DNA from: Pseudomonas brassicacearum
Lineage (GTDB): Bacteria; Pseudomonadota; Gammaproteobacteria; Pseudomonadales; Pseudomonadaceae
Direction: 5' to 3'
NCBI RefSeq assembly: GCF_003732265.1
Contig: NZ_MOBK01000017.1
Span: 53,681 to 117,680 of the forward strand
DNA length: 64,000 bases
The notes under the pieces are model-generated. The model was not told where the DNA came from. It searched no databases and saw nothing but the letters and a program-made list of their open reading frames with translations. Shown here piece after piece: positions 63,013 through 64,000 of the stretch. Every line of letters starts with the position of its first letter. Positions within the stretch are counted from its first letter, which is position 1. The position numbers and the translations under genes are program-made.

Positions 63013-63936
63013 ATGCCCAAGTCAATCGTTGCCGCGCTGCAAATCGGCGCCTTGCCCGGCGGCAAGGCCGACACCCTGGAACAGATACTGTCCTGGGAAA
63101 ACGCCATTGCCGAATCCGGGGCGCAATTGGTGGTGATGCCCGAAGCGTTGCTCGGCGGTTACCCCAAGGGCGAAGGGTTTGGTACACAGTTGGGTTACCG
63201 CCTGCCGGAAGGGCGTGAAGCGTTTGCCCGGTATTTCGCCAATGCCATCGACGTGCCGGGCGCCGAGACGGAAGCCCTGGCCGGGTTGTCGGCGCGTACC
63301 GGGGCCAGCCTGGTGATTGGCGTGATTGAACGTGCAGGCAGTACGCTGCATTGCACGGCACTGATGTTTGACCCGCAGGCCGGGTTGATCGCCAAACACC
63401 GCAAGCTGATGCCCACCGGCACCGAGCGGTTGATCTGGGGCAAGGGTGATGGCTCGACGTTGCCAGTCATCGACAGCCAGGTCGGGCGGATCGGCGCGGT
63501 GATTTGTTGGGAAAACATGATGCCGTTGCTGCGCACGGCGATGTACGCCAAGGCCATTGAGGTGTGGTGTGCGCCGACGGTGGATGAGCGTGAAATGTGG
63601 CAGGTCAGCATGCGCCACATCGCCCATGAAGGACGCTGCTTTGTCGTCAGCGCCTGCCAGGTCCAGGACTCACCGCAGGCCTTGGGTGTGGAGATTGCCA
63701 ACTGGCCGGCGGATCGGCCGCTGATTGCGGGCGGTAGTGTGATTGTCGGGCCGATGGGTGACATTCTGGCCGGACCACTTCGAGATGGTGCCGGATTGCT
63801 CACCGCTGAGATCGACACGGACGATCTGATTCGGGCGCGATATGACTACGACGTGGTCGGGCACTATGCGCGGCCGGATGTGTTTGAGCTCAGCGTCGAT
63901 GAACGACCCAAACCCGGCGTCCGCTTCACCGCATAA
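63013..63936 (+). CDS. Nitrilase (carbon-nitrogen hydrolase family)
   Basis: A 307-residue cytoplasmic nitrilase. The Glu-Lys-Glu-Cys machinery is complete: Glu in VMPEALLGGYPKG, Lys in KHRKLMPTGTERLIW, and Cys in GAVICWENMMPLLRTAMY, with the flanking VWCAPTVDEREMWQVSMRHIA of true nitrilases (EC 3.5.5.1 branch 1) rather than amidases. ATG 63013 has GGAGTCA upstream. Substrate (aliphatic, aromatic or aryl-acetonitrile) cannot be told. It is probably regulated by the divergent LysR protein. Confidence 0.93.
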   Translation: MPKSIVAALQIGALPGGKADTLEQILSWENAIAESGAQLVVMPEALLGGYPKGEGFGTQLGYRLPEGREAFARYFANAIDVPGAETEALAGLSARTGASLVIGVIERAGSTLHCTALMFDPQAGLIAKHRKLMPTGTERLIWGKGDGSTLPVIDSQVGRIGAVICWENMMPLLRTAMYAKAIEVWCAPTVDEREMWQVSMRHIAHEGRCFVVSACQVQDSPQALGVEIANWPADRPLIAGGSVIVGPMGDILAGPLRDGAGLLTAEIDTDDLIRARYDYDVVGHYARPDVFELSVDERPKPGVRFTA

Positions 63937-63948
63937 CAAATGTGGGAG

Positions 63949-63983
63949 ATTCTATGTTTGGGGGGAACCCCCAAACATAGAAT
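63949..63983. repeat. Perfect 16-bp inverted repeat adjoining a REP stub
   Basis: ATTCTATGTTTGGGGG (63949-63964), loop GAA, then its exact inverse (63968-63983), 12 bases after the nitrilase stop. It is directly preceded by AAATGTGGGAG, the first bases of the common REP arm, whose remainder is missing. It may be a terminator, a small insertion, or a separate palindromic repeat type. Confidence 0.85.
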
Positions 63984-64000
63984 TTGGGCTGTATTCACTT

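Overview
The window is a chromosomal segment of a fluorescent Pseudomonas (P. fluorescens group by its look). The support is high-GC coding sequence with Pseudomonas-type proteins throughout, a clear pvdQ (pyoverdine maturation acylase), and seven to eight copies of the short palindromic REP doublets typical of this group (arms such as CTTCGCGAGCAAGCCCGCTC). No rRNA, tRNA, phage, IS element or CRISPR was seen.

Layout. 1-8.4 kb: tail of an efflux operon with a NodT-type outer-membrane lipoprotein, an MHYT-GGDEF-EAL cyclic-di-GMP protein, an SDR oxidoreductase, a MocR-type regulator, an isolated ccoG and a DUF3203-like small protein. 8.5-9.2 kb: an MgtC-like membrane protein and a 54-residue proline-rich protein. 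9.3-17.1 kb (+): glgE, treS-maltokinase fusion and glgB, i.e. trehalose to maltose to maltose-1-phosphate to branched alpha-glucan. 17.2-19.4 kb: an autotransporter barrel almost without passenger and an endonuclease/exonuclease/phosphatase-family protein. 19.7-34.4 kb (-): one long head-to-tail gene run, glgA-treZ-malQ-treY-DUF2934-glgX, followed with overlapping or 1-base junctions by acyl-CoA-dehydrogenase-like, PIG-L deacetylase, NodS-like methyltransferase and GT2 glycosyltransferase genes, then a second PIG-L paralogue 128 bases further on. The glucan/trehalose enzymes make and recycle trehalose and alpha-glucan. The five extra genes look like an uncharacterised glycoconjugate pathway riding on the same transcript.

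35-43 kb: ordinary metabolic and sensory genes (hydroxyacid dehydrogenase, secreted alpha/beta hydrolase, YqaA-like and DUF411 proteins, a chemoreceptor, an unknown 176-residue protein, an aldo/keto reductase with divergent LysR). 43.2-50.2 kb (-): a compact accessory cluster of five genes: MdfA-like exporter, LuxE-like acyl-protein synthetase, a LuxC-type acyl-CoA reductase fused to a PaaK-like ligase, a second PaaK-like ligase and a GNAT-like protein. It has no luciferase genes and looks like a biosynthetic locus for an exported acyl/aldehyde-derived small molecule. This is the strongest candidate for an undescribed system.

50.5-55 kb: a tiny lipoprotein, a small membrane protein, a winged-helix regulator, pvdQ with a PvdS-like promoter, and a FecR-family anti-sigma regulator with no sigma gene beside it. 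55-60 kb: a 1617-residue dermonecrotic-toxin-like protein ending in an HExxH (aspzincin-like) protease. 60-64 kb: dpkA, a DUF883 membrane protein, an 84-residue hypothetical, and a LysR/nitrilase divergent pair followed by a perfect 16-bp hairpin fused to what looks like a REP stub.

All family assignments come from reading the sequence and from memory of the families; no database search was run.
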